The notes beneath the pieces were generated by a model. It searched no databases, had not been told where the DNA came from, and worked only from the letters and a program-made list of their open reading frames with translations. The position numbers and the translations under genes were made by a program. This document shows, piece after piece, positions 25,230-33,741 of a stretch of 51,938 nt of DNA. The stretch covers positions 1-51,938 of the forward strand of contig WGGC01000143.1 of the NCBI GenBank assembly GCA_015491905.1. The letters are read 5' to 3'. Within the stretch, counting starts at the first letter, position 1. Each line of letters opens with the position of its first letter. This stretch comes from Bacteroidales bacterium. Its GTDB lineage: Bacteria > Bacteroidota > Bacteroidia > Bacteroidales > F082.

Positions 25230-27020
25230 ATGATAGAATTTACATTGTCGAAACAGTTAAGCAGAGCTGTAAAGACTCTTTATAATAATGATATTGCTAG
25301 TAATAGCTTCCAGATTCAAAAAACCCGCCCTGAATTTGAAGGAGATTTTACAGTTGTAATTTTCCCATTATTAAGAATTTCAAAAAAATCGCCGGAAAAC
25401 ACCGGAAAAGAAATAGGAGAATATCTTATTAATAACATGAAAGAAATTTCAGGTTATAATACTGTAAAAGGTTTTCTTAATTTAACTATTTCTGATAGTT
25501 ACTGGGAATTGTTTTTTCAAAAAACATACAATGACACAAATTTTGGAAAAACACCCCTTGATGAAAAGTCTGCCCCCGTTGTTATTGAATATTCATCTCC
25601 AAATACCAATAAGCCCTTACATCTCGGACATATCCGTAATAACCTATTAGGTTGGTCGGTTGCTAACATACTGAAGGCTAATGGCAAAAAAGTCATTAAA
25701 GTTAATCTTGTAAACGATAGAGGCATACATATATGTAAATCAATGTTAGCATGGCAGAAATGGGGAAAAGGAATCACCCCTGAAAAAGCAGGAGTTAAAG
25801 GAGATAAATTAGTAGGCGATTTTTATGTTGCTTTTGATAAGGCCTATAAAGAGCAAATTGCCGAACTTATAGCAGATGGTTTAGACAAGAAAACTGCAGA
25901 ACAGGAGGCTCCTCTTATTGATGAAGCCAGGCAGATGCTAAAAAAATGGGAAGAAGGAGATCCGGAAGTCAGAGCCTTATGGGAAAAAATGAACAGCTGG
26001 GTTTATTCCGGTTTTGACATAACCTATCATAGGATGGGTGTAAGTTTTGATAAAATATATTATGAGTCGGAAACATATTTATTAGGAAAAGAAATTGTTA
26101 AAAGCGGGCTTGAAAAAGGAGTTTTTTTCAAGAAAGAAGATGGTTCTGTATGGTGCGACCTTTCTGATGAAGGGCTGGATGAAAAACTTTTATTAAGAGC
26201 CGATGGTACTTCGGTTTATATGACACAAGACCTGGGTACAGCAAAGTTACGTGCCGATGAATATCATCCCGGAGAGCTCATTTATGTGGTTGGTAATGAA
26301 CAAAATTATCATTTTGATGTTTTAAAGCGAATATTAAAAAAATTAAGCTTTTCATGGTCCGAAAAAATATATCATTTATCATACGGAATGGTTGAACTAC
26401 CTCAGGGAAAAATGAAATCCAGGGAAGGAACTGTTGTTGACGCAGATGATTTGATGGAAGAAATGACCCAAACAGCACGAAAAACATCAGAGGAGCTAGG
26501 GAAATTTAATGATTTTACTCAGGAAGAATCTTCAGCATTATATAATATGGTTGGTTTGGGTGCGTTAAAATACTTTATTTTAAAAGTAGACCCTAAAAAA
26601 ACCATGATGTTTAATCCCCAAGAATCTATTGACTTTAATGGTAATACCGGTCCGTTTATACAATATACACATGCACGTATTTATTCAGTATTACGTAAAG
26701 CTGCTGAACAAAACATATCTTACTTAAACGTAAAATTTGCAAATTTTAGTTTTGAAAAGAAAGAAAAATCGTTATTAATGCTATTGCATGATTTTCCCCA
26801 GGTAGTGAAAAATGCCGGTAAAGATATGAGTCCGGCACAAATTGCAAATTTTAGTTTTGATTTGGCTAAAGAGTTCAATCAATTTTATCATGAATTATCA
26901 ATGTTAAAAGAACCTGATCAAAACAAAAAAGTATTCCGTTTAGCATTGGCAGCGTTTACAGCAAATACATTAAAAACAGCAATGGGTTTATTGGGAATAA
27001 GTTTACCCGAAAGGATGTGA
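25230..27020 (+). CDS. argS: Arginyl-tRNA synthetase
   Basis: Charges tRNA-Arg with arginine. The 596-residue class I synthetase begins with the N-terminal tRNA D-loop-binding domain. The catalytic core contains EYSSPNTNKPLHLGHIRNN (HIGH-type motif HLGH) and VNDRGIHICKSMLAW. The active-site loop LPQGKMKSREG replaces the KMSKS motif, as is usual in ArgRS. The C-terminal anticodon-binding helical domain holds NGNTGPFIQYTHARIYSVLRKA and ends in ALAAFTANTLKTAMGLLGI. Length is normal. The gene stands alone between divergent and convergent neighbours. Confidence 0.97.
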   Translation: MIEFTLSKQLSRAVKTLYNNDIASNSFQIQKTRPEFEGDFTVVIFPLLRISKKSPENTGKEIGEYLINNMKEISGYNTVKGFLNLTISDSYWELFFQKTYNDTNFGKTPLDEKSAPVVIEYSSPNTNKPLHLGHIRNNLLGWSVANILKANGKKVIKVNLVNDRGIHICKSMLAWQKWGKGITPEKAGVKGDKLVGDFYVAFDKAYKEQIAELIADGLDKKTAEQEAPLIDEARQMLKKWEEGDPEVRALWEKMNSWVYSGFDITYHRMGVSFDKIYYESETYLLGKEIVKSGLEKGVFFKKEDGSVWCDLSDEGLDEKLLLRADGTSVYMTQDLGTAKLRADEYHPGELIYVVGNEQNYHFDVLKRILKKLSFSWSEKIYHLSYGMVELPQGKMKSREGTVVDADDLMEEMTQTARKTSEELGKFNDFTQEESSALYNMVGLGALKYFILKVDPKKTMMFNPQESIDFNGNTGPFIQYTHARIYSVLRKAAEQNISYLNVKFANFSFEKKEKSLLMLLHDFPQVVKNAGKDMSPAQIANFSFDLAKEFNQFYHELSMLKEPDQNKKVFRLALAAFTANTLKTAMGLLGISLPERM

Positions 27021-27025
27021 AAACT

Positions 27026-27400
27026 TTAATTTATTTCTTCTTCATCACGTTCCAACAATAAAATAGAATACTGTGATACAATATAGTATTTTATATCATG
27101 GAAATGAATTTCAATAGCTCCTTTTTTAAGAAAAACCGCTAAATCTCCGGGTTGTGCCTGTAAAGGAATATAATTAACAGGTTCTTTTTTAGGTTTCCAT
27201 GGTTCATCAGGTTCTTCTCCGGGCATAGGGATTGGGTAACCAGGTCCGGTTTTTACTACATAACCGCTTTGCACTACTTCTTTTTCTTCATAACCCGGAG
27301 GCAAAAATAACCCACCCGGTGTTTTTGAATCTTCAGACTTAGGTTTTATTAAAACCCTATCCCCTACTACTATAATTCTATCTAGCCAATTACCTGTCAT
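27026..27400 (-). CDS. GroES-like co-chaperonin family protein
   Basis: From the ATG at 27400 the protein has 124 residues. It opens IIVVGDRVLIKPKSEDSKT followed by PGGLFLPP, the strand-and-mobile-loop pattern of GroES (DRVLVKP...T.GGI.LP). Between the halves it has a proline/acid-rich insertion (PIPMPGEEPDEPWKPKKEP) not found in canonical GroES. The frame is open upstream to 27472, but a TAnnTTTG promoter element lies in that part, which favours 27400. No groEL lies beside it, so it is probably a paralogue rather than the main co-chaperonin. It converges on argS with a 5-base gap. Confidence 0.8.
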   Translation of the reverse strand: MTGNWLDRIIVVGDRVLIKPKSEDSKTPGGLFLPPGYEEKEVVQSGYVVKTGPGYPIPMPGEEPDEPWKPKKEPVNYIPLQAQPGDLAVFLKKGAIEIHFHDIKYYIVSQYSILLLERDEEEIN

Positions 27401-27418
27401 TTTATTTTTTCTTTTAAG

Positions 27419-27426
27419 CAAAAATA
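27419..27426 (-). promoter_or_regulatory. -7 element deciding the start of the GroES-like gene
   Basis: Minus-strand TATTTTTG fits TAnnTTTG and lies 18 bases before the ATG at 27400, inside the region where the open frame extends upstream. It makes the longer start at 27472 unlikely. Confidence 0.5.
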
Positions 27427-27672
27427 AGAAATATCTTTTCCTTTTAAATAAGTATTTATAAAATTCATTCACTTAATAAAAAAATCATTGTTTAATAAAG
27501 TTAAATTTTCTAAAAACATTTTATCATTAATAAAATATATGAATTGTATATTTTAAAAGTAATAAAATTAATTTATTGAAATACTTTAAGTTGTATAAAA
27601 TAAAATCTGATCAGCTAATTTAAATTTCATATTTTACAAAAGCCTAAAACAAAAAATAGTATAAAAATACCT

Positions 27673-27680
27673 TATCTTTG
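27673..27680 (+). promoter_or_regulatory. Candidate promoter -7 element of the mutL operon
   Basis: TATCTTTG followed by CAATAAAAATAAGT fits TAnnTTTG 17 bases before the ATG at 27698. The upstream 225-base gap back to 27473 is very AT-rich and holds nothing else I can identify. Confidence 0.55.
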
Positions 27681-27697
27681 CAATAAAAATAAGTATC

Positions 27698-28012
27698 ATG
27701 CGATTTGTAATATTTAAAACTCCCAAACCTAAAAGGTTTAACTACCATGCGCGGTTTTATGATGAAAAAAAAGAAGAACTAGAAAAAAGAAAAGCTGAAC
27801 TTGGTTACAGTTCAAAATTAAGCCGGGATGAAATACTTCGTTTAAAAATGTCCAGAAGATGGAAAATTGAGGATGATCCCGGAAATAAGCGTGCTGCAAC
27901 TCTGCTCATCTACTTTGTCTATGCTGTGTTCATCTTAGGAACTATTTATGTTGTTATGTTTACTCCTCTTGTGGAAAATTTCCTTGCTTTATTTGGAGTA
28001 GTAACAAAATAA
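27698..28012 (+). CDS. Small single-pass membrane protein of unknown function
   Basis: The 104-residue protein has a very basic, polar N-terminal two thirds (FKTPKPKRFNYHARFYDEKK, then ELEKRKAELGY and RLKMSRRWK). One membrane segment follows near the end (LLIYFVYAVFILGTIYVVMF, about 70-90), then a short tail. The charge pattern predicts a cytoplasmic N-terminus. I believe similar small proteins precede mutL in other Bacteroidota, but I know no function. The gene is 12 bases upstream of mutL and carries the likely promoter for the operon mutL-rhomboid-rhomboid. Confidence 0.75.
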   Translation: MRFVIFKTPKPKRFNYHARFYDEKKEELEKRKAELGYSSKLSRDEILRLKMSRRWKIEDDPGNKRAATLLIYFVYAVFILGTIYVVMFTPLVENFLALFGVVTK

Positions 28013-28024
28013 TTTAGTTAATTT

Positions 28025-29836
28025 ATGCCTTCAATCATTAAACTATTACCTGATTCAGTTGCAAATCAAATTGCTGCCGGGGAGGTAATCCAGAGACCAG
28101 CTTCTGCTGTAAAAGAATTATTGGAAAATGCTGTAGATGCTGATGCTACAGAAATTTTATTAATAATAAAAGAAGCAGGTAAGAATTTAATTCACGTTAC
28201 TGATAATGGATCTGGAATGTCGGCAATGGATGTACGAATGTGCTTTGAGCGACATGCGACATCAAAAATAAAGAAAGCAGAAGATTTATTTTCCATAAAA
28301 ACTTTGGGATTTCGTGGTGAGGCTATGGCATCCATAGCAGCTATTGCCCAGGTTGAAGCTCGAACCCGACAAAAAGATGATGAATTAGGAACATGTTTGA
28401 AAATTGAAGGGTCAAAGGTTATTAGCCAGGAGCCTTGCCAAAGTAAGGCCGGAACCTCAATTTTAGTAAAAAATTTATTTTTTAATGTGCCTGCACGTCG
28501 TAATTTTTTAAAATCGAACAATGCAGAAACAAGGCATATAGTAGAAGAATTTATACGGGTTTCATTGGTAAACCCTCAACTGGCATTTACATTTTATAAT
28601 CATGATAAAATAGTTTTTAAGCTAGATAAAGGTAGTTTTAAATCACGTATTGTTAGTATTTTTGGGAAAAATTATGATCAAAGACTTTTACCCGTTGAGC
28701 AAAAAACTGATTTAATTTCCATATCCGGATTTATTATTAAGCCTGAGTTTTCAAAAAAAACCAGAGGAGAACAGTATTTTTTTGTAAACGGCAGATTTAT
28801 AAAACATCCATATCTAAACCATGCTGTTTCAAATGCTTTTAATGAACTTATTCCGGGTGATTCATTTCCAGGTTATTTTATTAACATTGAAGTTGAACCC
28901 TCAGATATAGATGTTAACATTCATCCTACAAAAACAGAAGTGAATTTTAAAGATTCGAAATATGTATATGCAGTTCTTCATGCTGCTGTTAAACAATCTA
29001 TTGGCAAGTACAACCTCACACCAATGCTGGATTTTGATGTAGATCCCGTTGTCGAATCTGCTTTTCAAAATCCTGGAACCGGCATTACCTCCCCTCCTCA
29101 AATTAATATTAATCCGGATTTTAACCCTTTTAATAAAGATAATGTAAATAAACCTGACCTTCCCTCATCTTTTCACACTAAACTATCAGGTCAAGATCCT
29201 TCTTTTATTCTTCAGGGAATAAAAAATACGGGCATTGACGAAAGAGAAAATGAGGACATTTTATCATCACAAGCTCCATTAGCTTTTTTTCAGGTTCATA
29301 AAAAATTTATATTATGTAATGTTCGTTCAGGACTGATGCTTATTCATCAGCAGAGAGCTCACCAACGTATATTGTATGAAAAGTTTTTAAAACAATTAAA
29401 GGGAAGCAATCCCGGCTCCCAGCAACAGCTTTTTCCTTATACTATATCTTTTTCAAAAGAAGAAATATCAATTTTAACTGATTTAAGTGAAGAATTGAAT
29501 AAGCTCGGTTTTAACTTCCATTTTAATAACGATTCCTCAATAACTGTGGATGGTATTCCTGCAGATTTAAACGACAATGATATAAAAACAAGTCTGGAAC
29601 ATATTATTGAAAGTTTTAAAAACCAACATTCTGAAATGGGAATTGAAAAACCAGTACGTATAGCCAGGACTTTAGCTTCACAACTGTCTCTGAAAACAGG
29701 AAAAGTTTTGACAAATGAAGAAATGTCAGATTTATTTGACAGGCTTTTTGCTTGTAGTATACCTGATACTGCACCAGACGGCAGTAAAATTATTGGTATT
29801 ATTGCAATGAATAATTTGGAAAGCTTTTTGCAATAA
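28025..29836 (+). CDS. mutL: DNA mismatch repair protein MutL
   Basis: The 603-residue MutL couples mismatch recognition by MutS to strand removal. The GHKL ATPase domain is complete: IAAGEVIQRPASAVKELLENAVDA, VTDNGSGM, FERHATSKI, TLGFRGEAMASI, GTSILVKNLFFNVPARRNF and the second half with HPTKTEVNF. The C-terminal dimerisation domain carries HQQRAHQRILYE from His441, where endonuclease-type MutL has DQHAAHERILYE. It ends PDTAPDGSKIIGII rather than with a zinc-binding CPHGRP motif. It therefore probably has no nicking activity of the known type. It is second in the operon with the small membrane protein. Confidence 0.95.
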   Translation: MPSIIKLLPDSVANQIAAGEVIQRPASAVKELLENAVDADATEILLIIKEAGKNLIHVTDNGSGMSAMDVRMCFERHATSKIKKAEDLFSIKTLGFRGEAMASIAAIAQVEARTRQKDDELGTCLKIEGSKVISQEPCQSKAGTSILVKNLFFNVPARRNFLKSNNAETRHIVEEFIRVSLVNPQLAFTFYNHDKIVFKLDKGSFKSRIVSIFGKNYDQRLLPVEQKTDLISISGFIIKPEFSKKTRGEQYFFVNGRFIKHPYLNHAVSNAFNELIPGDSFPGYFINIEVEPSDIDVNIHPTKTEVNFKDSKYVYAVLHAAVKQSIGKYNLTPMLDFDVDPVVESAFQNPGTGITSPPQININPDFNPFNKDNVNKPDLPSSFHTKLSGQDPSFILQGIKNTGIDERENEDILSSQAPLAFFQVHKKFILCNVRSGLMLIHQQRAHQRILYEKFLKQLKGSNPGSQQQLFPYTISFSKEEISILTDLSEELNKLGFNFHFNNDSSITVDGIPADLNDNDIKTSLEHIIESFKNQHSEMGIEKPVRIARTLASQLSLKTGKVLTNEEMSDLFDRLFACSIPDTAPDGSKIIGIIAMNNLESFLQ

Positions 29837-29860
29837 CATTATTTTAAAATAATTATTTAA

Positions 29861-30724
29861 ATGAATGAATACAGACCTGCAGGGTTTAGGATATTGCCAC
29901 CTGTGGTAAAAAACCTTATTATTATTAATACTTTATTTTTCCTTGCCACTATGGCTTTGGAAAAATATCATATAGACTTAATAAATTTATTGGGGTTACA
30001 TTATCCTGGGGCTCCTAACTTCAAAATATATCAGTTTTTTACATATATGTTTTTGCATGGAGGATGGGAACATATTCTTTTTAATATGTTTGCTTTATGG
30101 ATGTTTGGTAATGTAATGGAAAATGTATGGGGTGGAAAGAAATTTCTGATTTACTATATTTTAACAGGATTAGGATCAGGGGTAGTGTACATAATTTGGA
30201 TTCACTTTGAACTTGCTCCCAATCTCGATATGTTACATTCAATAACAGCTCATCCTACTGTTCAAGGTATTGAAGAATATTTTTCAAAATATGGTTTTAG
30301 AATAGGAGAAATAAACAGTTTGATTTCACAGGCAGATATAAATCAATTTAATCAAAATGTAATGATGTTAGGTTCCGGAACTGCCACTCCCCATATTATA
30401 CAACAGATAGTTACTTTTCTTTCTACATATAAAGAAGAAATGATAAACCAAATGGTTGTAATAGGAGCATCCGGAGCTATTTTCGGTATTCTATTAGCAT
30501 TTGGAATGATGTTTCCCAACTCTCTTATTTATGTATATTTTGCTATTCCGGTAAAAACCAAATGGTTTGTTATTGGTTATGGATTACTCGAATTATTTTC
30601 AGGAATAAGCAATCGCCCGGGTGATAATGTAGCTCATTTTGCCCATGTAGGAGGAATGTTAGTGGGATTAATAATTGTATTATACTGGAAAAAAAGAGGT
30701 AAATTTTATAATCAGCAAATGTAA
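29861..30724 (+). CDS. Rhomboid-family intramembrane serine protease
   Basis: The 287-residue polytopic protein has a catalytic dyad at Ser204 in GASGAIFG and His262 in HFAHVGGM. WEHILFNMFALWMFGNVME, the conserved HxxxN helix, is also present. About six membrane segments are visible. Between the third and the serine-bearing segment lies a polar insertion of about 85 residues (from HFELAPNLD to KEEMINQ), much longer than the minimal rhomboid loop and predicted to be extracytoplasmic. It cleaves substrate transmembrane helices; the substrate is unknown. It is followed by a second rhomboid gene 23 bases downstream. Confidence 0.9.
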   Translation: MNEYRPAGFRILPPVVKNLIIINTLFFLATMALEKYHIDLINLLGLHYPGAPNFKIYQFFTYMFLHGGWEHILFNMFALWMFGNVMENVWGGKKFLIYYILTGLGSGVVYIIWIHFELAPNLDMLHSITAHPTVQGIEEYFSKYGFRIGEINSLISQADINQFNQNVMMLGSGTATPHIIQQIVTFLSTYKEEMINQMVVIGASGAIFGILLAFGMMFPNSLIYVYFAIPVKTKWFVIGYGLLELFSGISNRPGDNVAHFAHVGGMLVGLIIVLYWKKRGKFYNQQM

Positions 30725-30747
30725 ATTCTGATTAAAAAAAAGACAAA

Positions 30748-31671
30748 ATGAACGGATATTATTTTCAACAAAGAAGAAATACAGGCGGATGGTTCAAAGA
30801 GATTTTCTTTGGCAGCAATGTTTTATCCAGGTTAATTCTTATCAATACAATAGTATTTATTATTGCTAAAATAATTTTACTTGTTACTTGGCTCATTTCC
30901 GGACATACGCCAGAATTGAGCCTCTTGGGACAAATAATGGCATTGCCGGCAGATTTTAGTCAGCTAATGAGAAAACCATGGACTATTTTCACATATATGT
31001 TTCTACAGGAAGGGTTTCTACATTGGCTGTTTAATATGATAATGCTTTATTATGGGGGTTTATTATTTCTTGAATATTTAAGTCAGCGGAAATTGCTTTT
31101 TACATATATTATTGGTGGATTGTCAGGAGCAGTATTTTTTGTATTGGCTTTTAATATTTTTCCGGCCTTTTCTTCTGTAAAAGAAATATCTATTGCATTA
31201 GGAGCTTCAGCCTCTATTCTGGCTATTATTATAGCAATATCAACATACGTACCAGATTATGCCGTATATCTGTTTCTTTTAGGAAAAGTTAAGTTAAAGT
31301 ATCTGGCTATTGCCTTTGTCTTATTAGATCTTTTCAGTATCCAGTCTGGGAACCCCGGTGGACATATTGCGCATTTAGGAGGTGCATTATGGGGATTTTT
31401 ATATGGTTATTCTCTTCGAAAAGGTACTGATATATATAGAGTTTTTGGTAAATGGCGATTACCATCATTATCTCTAAAAAGGAATAAGTTTACTAAATTT
31501 ACCACTGAACGCCCCGCTTCAGGAAGGCCTTTTACAGATGAAGAATACAACAAAAGAAAAGCCGCTAAACAACATGAGGTTGATGCTATTCTTGATAAAA
31601 TATCAAAATCAGGATATAGTAGTTTAACTAAAGAAGAGAAAGAGTTTCTTTTTAAATCTAGTAAAAAATAG
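30748..31671 (+). CDS. Second rhomboid-family protease with cytoplasmic C-terminal tail
   Basis: The 307-residue membrane protein retains the probable dyad Ser154 (GASASI) and His209 (HIAHLGG) and the LHWLFNMIMLYYGG helix. The glycine after the serine is replaced by Ala (GASA instead of GxSG), which may alter but need not abolish activity. The C-terminal 85 residues are soluble, basic and helical (RPFTDEEYNKRKAAKQHEVD, then AILDKISKSGYSSLTKEEKEF). This is a short conserved tail known from Bacteroidota rhomboids. It is paralogous in layout to the preceding rhomboid but lacks its long loop. Same operon. Confidence 0.86.
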   Translation: MNGYYFQQRRNTGGWFKEIFFGSNVLSRLILINTIVFIIAKIILLVTWLISGHTPELSLLGQIMALPADFSQLMRKPWTIFTYMFLQEGFLHWLFNMIMLYYGGLLFLEYLSQRKLLFTYIIGGLSGAVFFVLAFNIFPAFSSVKEISIALGASASILAIIIAISTYVPDYAVYLFLLGKVKLKYLAIAFVLLDLFSIQSGNPGGHIAHLGGALWGFLYGYSLRKGTDIYRVFGKWRLPSLSLKRNKFTKFTTERPASGRPFTDEEYNKRKAAKQHEVDAILDKISKSGYSSLTKEEKEFLFKSSKK

Positions 31672-31684
31672 TAAGTATGTTTCT

Positions 31685-32176
31685 ATGGAAGATATAATAG
31701 GATATATAATAATTTTCGGATTAGGCTTTGGTGTTATCGGCCTTTATTTTTTCAGAAAAGATAAACAAAAAATTCTTCCTGTTTCTGAACAGTTATATAG
31801 CGATTTGAAATTATCAATTGGAGTAATTAAAGAAAAAAATAAAGTTTCTAAAATATGGATTCAAGTGGATGTAAGAAATCCTAAGGTCAGTATTTCAGGT
31901 TCTTTTGCAGAATTGGCAGATAAAGAAGGTAATAAAACAGAAATTGACCTAAATCCAATGTTAAAAAATTTCCCTCATAATCCTCCCGATTCTTCTAGCC
32001 ATAAAGTAATCTTAGACTTTGAGCAATTTAAAGATGAAATTCAAAAGATTAATTTTCCACTTAAAAAATTTCGTTTTATTATTGTTTCTGAAAATGGCAA
32101 AAAATACAAGTCGCACGAATTAGGACTTCATAATTGGTGGAATCTAATGAAACTTGACTCAGGCCATTATAATTAA
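31685..32176 (+). CDS. Single-pass membrane protein of unknown function
   Basis: I do not recognise this 163-residue protein. It has one N-terminal membrane helix (IIGYIIIFGLGFGVIGLYFF, residues 4-23) and a soluble domain of about 135 residues with alternating strands (SKIWIQVDVRNPKVSISGSF, KVILDFEQF, KFRFIIVSENGKKYKSHEL). It resembles an extracytoplasmic or cytoplasmic beta-sandwich. There is no signal-peptidase site, so the helix should remain as an anchor. It begins 13 bases after the second rhomboid gene and is probably the last member of that operon. Confidence 0.65.
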   Translation: MEDIIGYIIIFGLGFGVIGLYFFRKDKQKILPVSEQLYSDLKLSIGVIKEKNKVSKIWIQVDVRNPKVSISGSFAELADKEGNKTEIDLNPMLKNFPHNPPDSSSHKVILDFEQFKDEIQKINFPLKKFRFIIVSENGKKYKSHELGLHNWWNLMKLDSGHYN

Positions 32177-32203
32177 TTTATTTCTTGTTTCGGGAAAATT
32201 TCC

Positions 32204-32211
32204 TATTTTTG
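32204..32211 (+). promoter_or_regulatory. Candidate -7 element for the 32331 kinase gene
   Basis: TATTTTTG fits TAnnTTTG, with a TTG at 32185-32187 upstream (16-base gap, shorter than the usual 19). The implied 5' leader of about 115 bases is long for this window; no structured element was identified in it. Confidence 0.4.
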
Positions 32212-32330
32212 GAAATAATAAATCGTAAATTCATTTACATTTAAATAATATATAATTGATTTACTATTGTTTATGAATTTCGGTTTAATTTTTGCTTCAA
32301 GGCGATATAGTTCAATTATAATATTTACCA

Positions 32331-33539
32331 ATGAAAAAGAAATCAAAGGAAAAAACTAAAAAGAATGAACGCTTAGTTGAACTCAGGCAACAGGAACTGG
32401 AAAGCATTAAAAATTCATTTTTAAATATACCGTCATCATCAAGTCATGAAAACTTCACTTTTTTATCACGACTTAGTCATGAGTTAAAAACACCATTAAA
32501 TGGACTTATTAACGCGACTTCCCTGGTTAAAATTGATGAATTATCTGAAAATAACCTAGATTTATTTAATTCAATACAAAATTCATCGCAAAGATTAAAT
32601 ATCATTGTAAATAACTTATTAGACTTTTATAACTTTCAAGCTAATGAATTCAGCCTTGATATTTTTCGTTTTGATTTCATTAAAATGTTTTATAACCTAC
32701 TTCATTTATTTGAAAAAGAATGCAACCTTAAAGGAATTAATTTGATTACACATATTGATGCAAACATAAAAGGCTTTTGGAATGGAGACGGGAATCGTAT
32801 TCAGCAAATTTTTTATAATCTAATTGAAAATGCAATTATAAATTCTGAAAAAGGAAATATTGAAATATATCTTTCTTATATTGAAAAACAAAAAGGCAAA
32901 GGTTATGTAAAATTTAAAATAACTGACAATGGTAAAGGTTTATCTAAAAAAGAATTACAGAATATATCAGAACCATTAAATGTTAAAAAACTTATAAATA
33001 GTATTGATAGTCATGGTTTGGGGATAGGGTACTCATTAAGTAAGGCTATATGTAATGAAATGGATGGAAGCCTTGAAGTTATGAATAACTCAAAAAAAGG
33101 TACAACCATTTTAGGTAAATTTAAACTTCAACCTGATAATATCCGGGAACCTTTTTCAGATAAGACAAAAGAAAAAATCCTTATTGTTGAAGACAATCAA
33201 ATAAATCAAAAGCTGTTACAATCTGTCATAAATAAATTAGGATATTATACTGACGTTGCATTTAATGGGTTAGAAGCCATTGACAAATTTAAATTATATC
33301 CTTATGATATAATATTCATGGATATTCAAATGCCCGAAATGAATGGAATTGAAGCTACCAAAATTATCAGAAAAATTGAATCTGAGAAAAGACGTACTTT
33401 TTCTCCTGTTAAAATTATTGCTCTTACAGCAAATAGCCAAAAGAGCGATAAACAGGCATGCAAACTTGCAGGTATGGATGAATTTATTAGTAAACCTATA
33501 AATCCTGATCAAATAAAAGCCTTATTACATAGTAAATAA
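32331..33539 (+). CDS. Soluble hybrid histidine kinase (HisKA-HATPase-REC)
   Basis: The 402-residue protein opens with a highly basic N-terminus (KKKSKEKTKKNE) and a short helix. HisKA follows with His50 in LSRLSHELKTPLNG, then HATPase (NLIENAIINSEKG, DNGKGL, HGLGIGYSLSKAI) and a receiver with Asp331 in FMDIQMPEMNG and a Lys in SKPIN. It has no membrane segment and no recognisable sensor domain, so the input must come from a partner protein or from the N-terminal helix. It heads the exopolysaccharide locus and is followed by a stand-alone receiver. This suggests a local phosphorelay controlling polysaccharide production, but this is inference from position. Confidence 0.87.
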   Translation: MKKKSKEKTKKNERLVELRQQELESIKNSFLNIPSSSSHENFTFLSRLSHELKTPLNGLINATSLVKIDELSENNLDLFNSIQNSSQRLNIIVNNLLDFYNFQANEFSLDIFRFDFIKMFYNLLHLFEKECNLKGINLITHIDANIKGFWNGDGNRIQQIFYNLIENAIINSEKGNIEIYLSYIEKQKGKGYVKFKITDNGKGLSKKELQNISEPLNVKKLINSIDSHGLGIGYSLSKAICNEMDGSLEVMNNSKKGTTILGKFKLQPDNIREPFSDKTKEKILIVEDNQINQKLLQSVINKLGYYTDVAFNGLEAIDKFKLYPYDIIFMDIQMPEMNGIEATKIIRKIESEKRRTFSPVKIIALTANSQKSDKQACKLAGMDEFISKPINPDQIKALLHSK

Positions 33540-33675
33540 ATTATCAAAATATAAAAAAAATAATTATTTGATCCGTATATTATATGTAAACATTTGAATT
33601 ACAAGCAAAAAAATAATTATTAAAATTATTTATTATTAACGATTTATTGTAAATAACTTTAGTAGAACAGAGTGT

Positions 33676-33706
33676 GATAACAAATAGTATTATTATATTT
33701 GTTATC
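33676..33706 (+). promoter_or_regulatory. Perfect 11-bp inverted repeat overlapping a -7 element (candidate operator)
   Basis: GATAACAAATA (33676-33686) and TATTTGTTATC (33696-33706) are exact reverse complements separated by 9 bases. The right arm contains most of TATATTTG (33694-33701), a TAnnTTTG -7 element placed 40 bases before the receiver gene at 33742. A dimeric regulator bound here would block or control transcription. A stem-loop in DNA or RNA is the alternative. Confidence 0.5.
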
Positions 33707-33741
33707 TAAAAGGCATAAAAAGGAATTATTAAAAAATATTT

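Noticed and set aside
27473-27697. Possible small RNA or short gene in the 225-base gap
   Set aside because: Apart from the promoter element at 27673 it is featureless AT-rich sequence with stop codons in all frames and no clear hairpin.
30748-31671. Inactive pseudo-rhomboid
   Set aside because: Ser154 and His209 are both kept; only the Gly after Ser is changed, which is not enough to call it inactive.
32177-32330. Riboswitch or attenuator in the long leader of the 32331 kinase gene
   Set aside because: No convincing stem set, known motif or terminator was seen; only a -7-like element.
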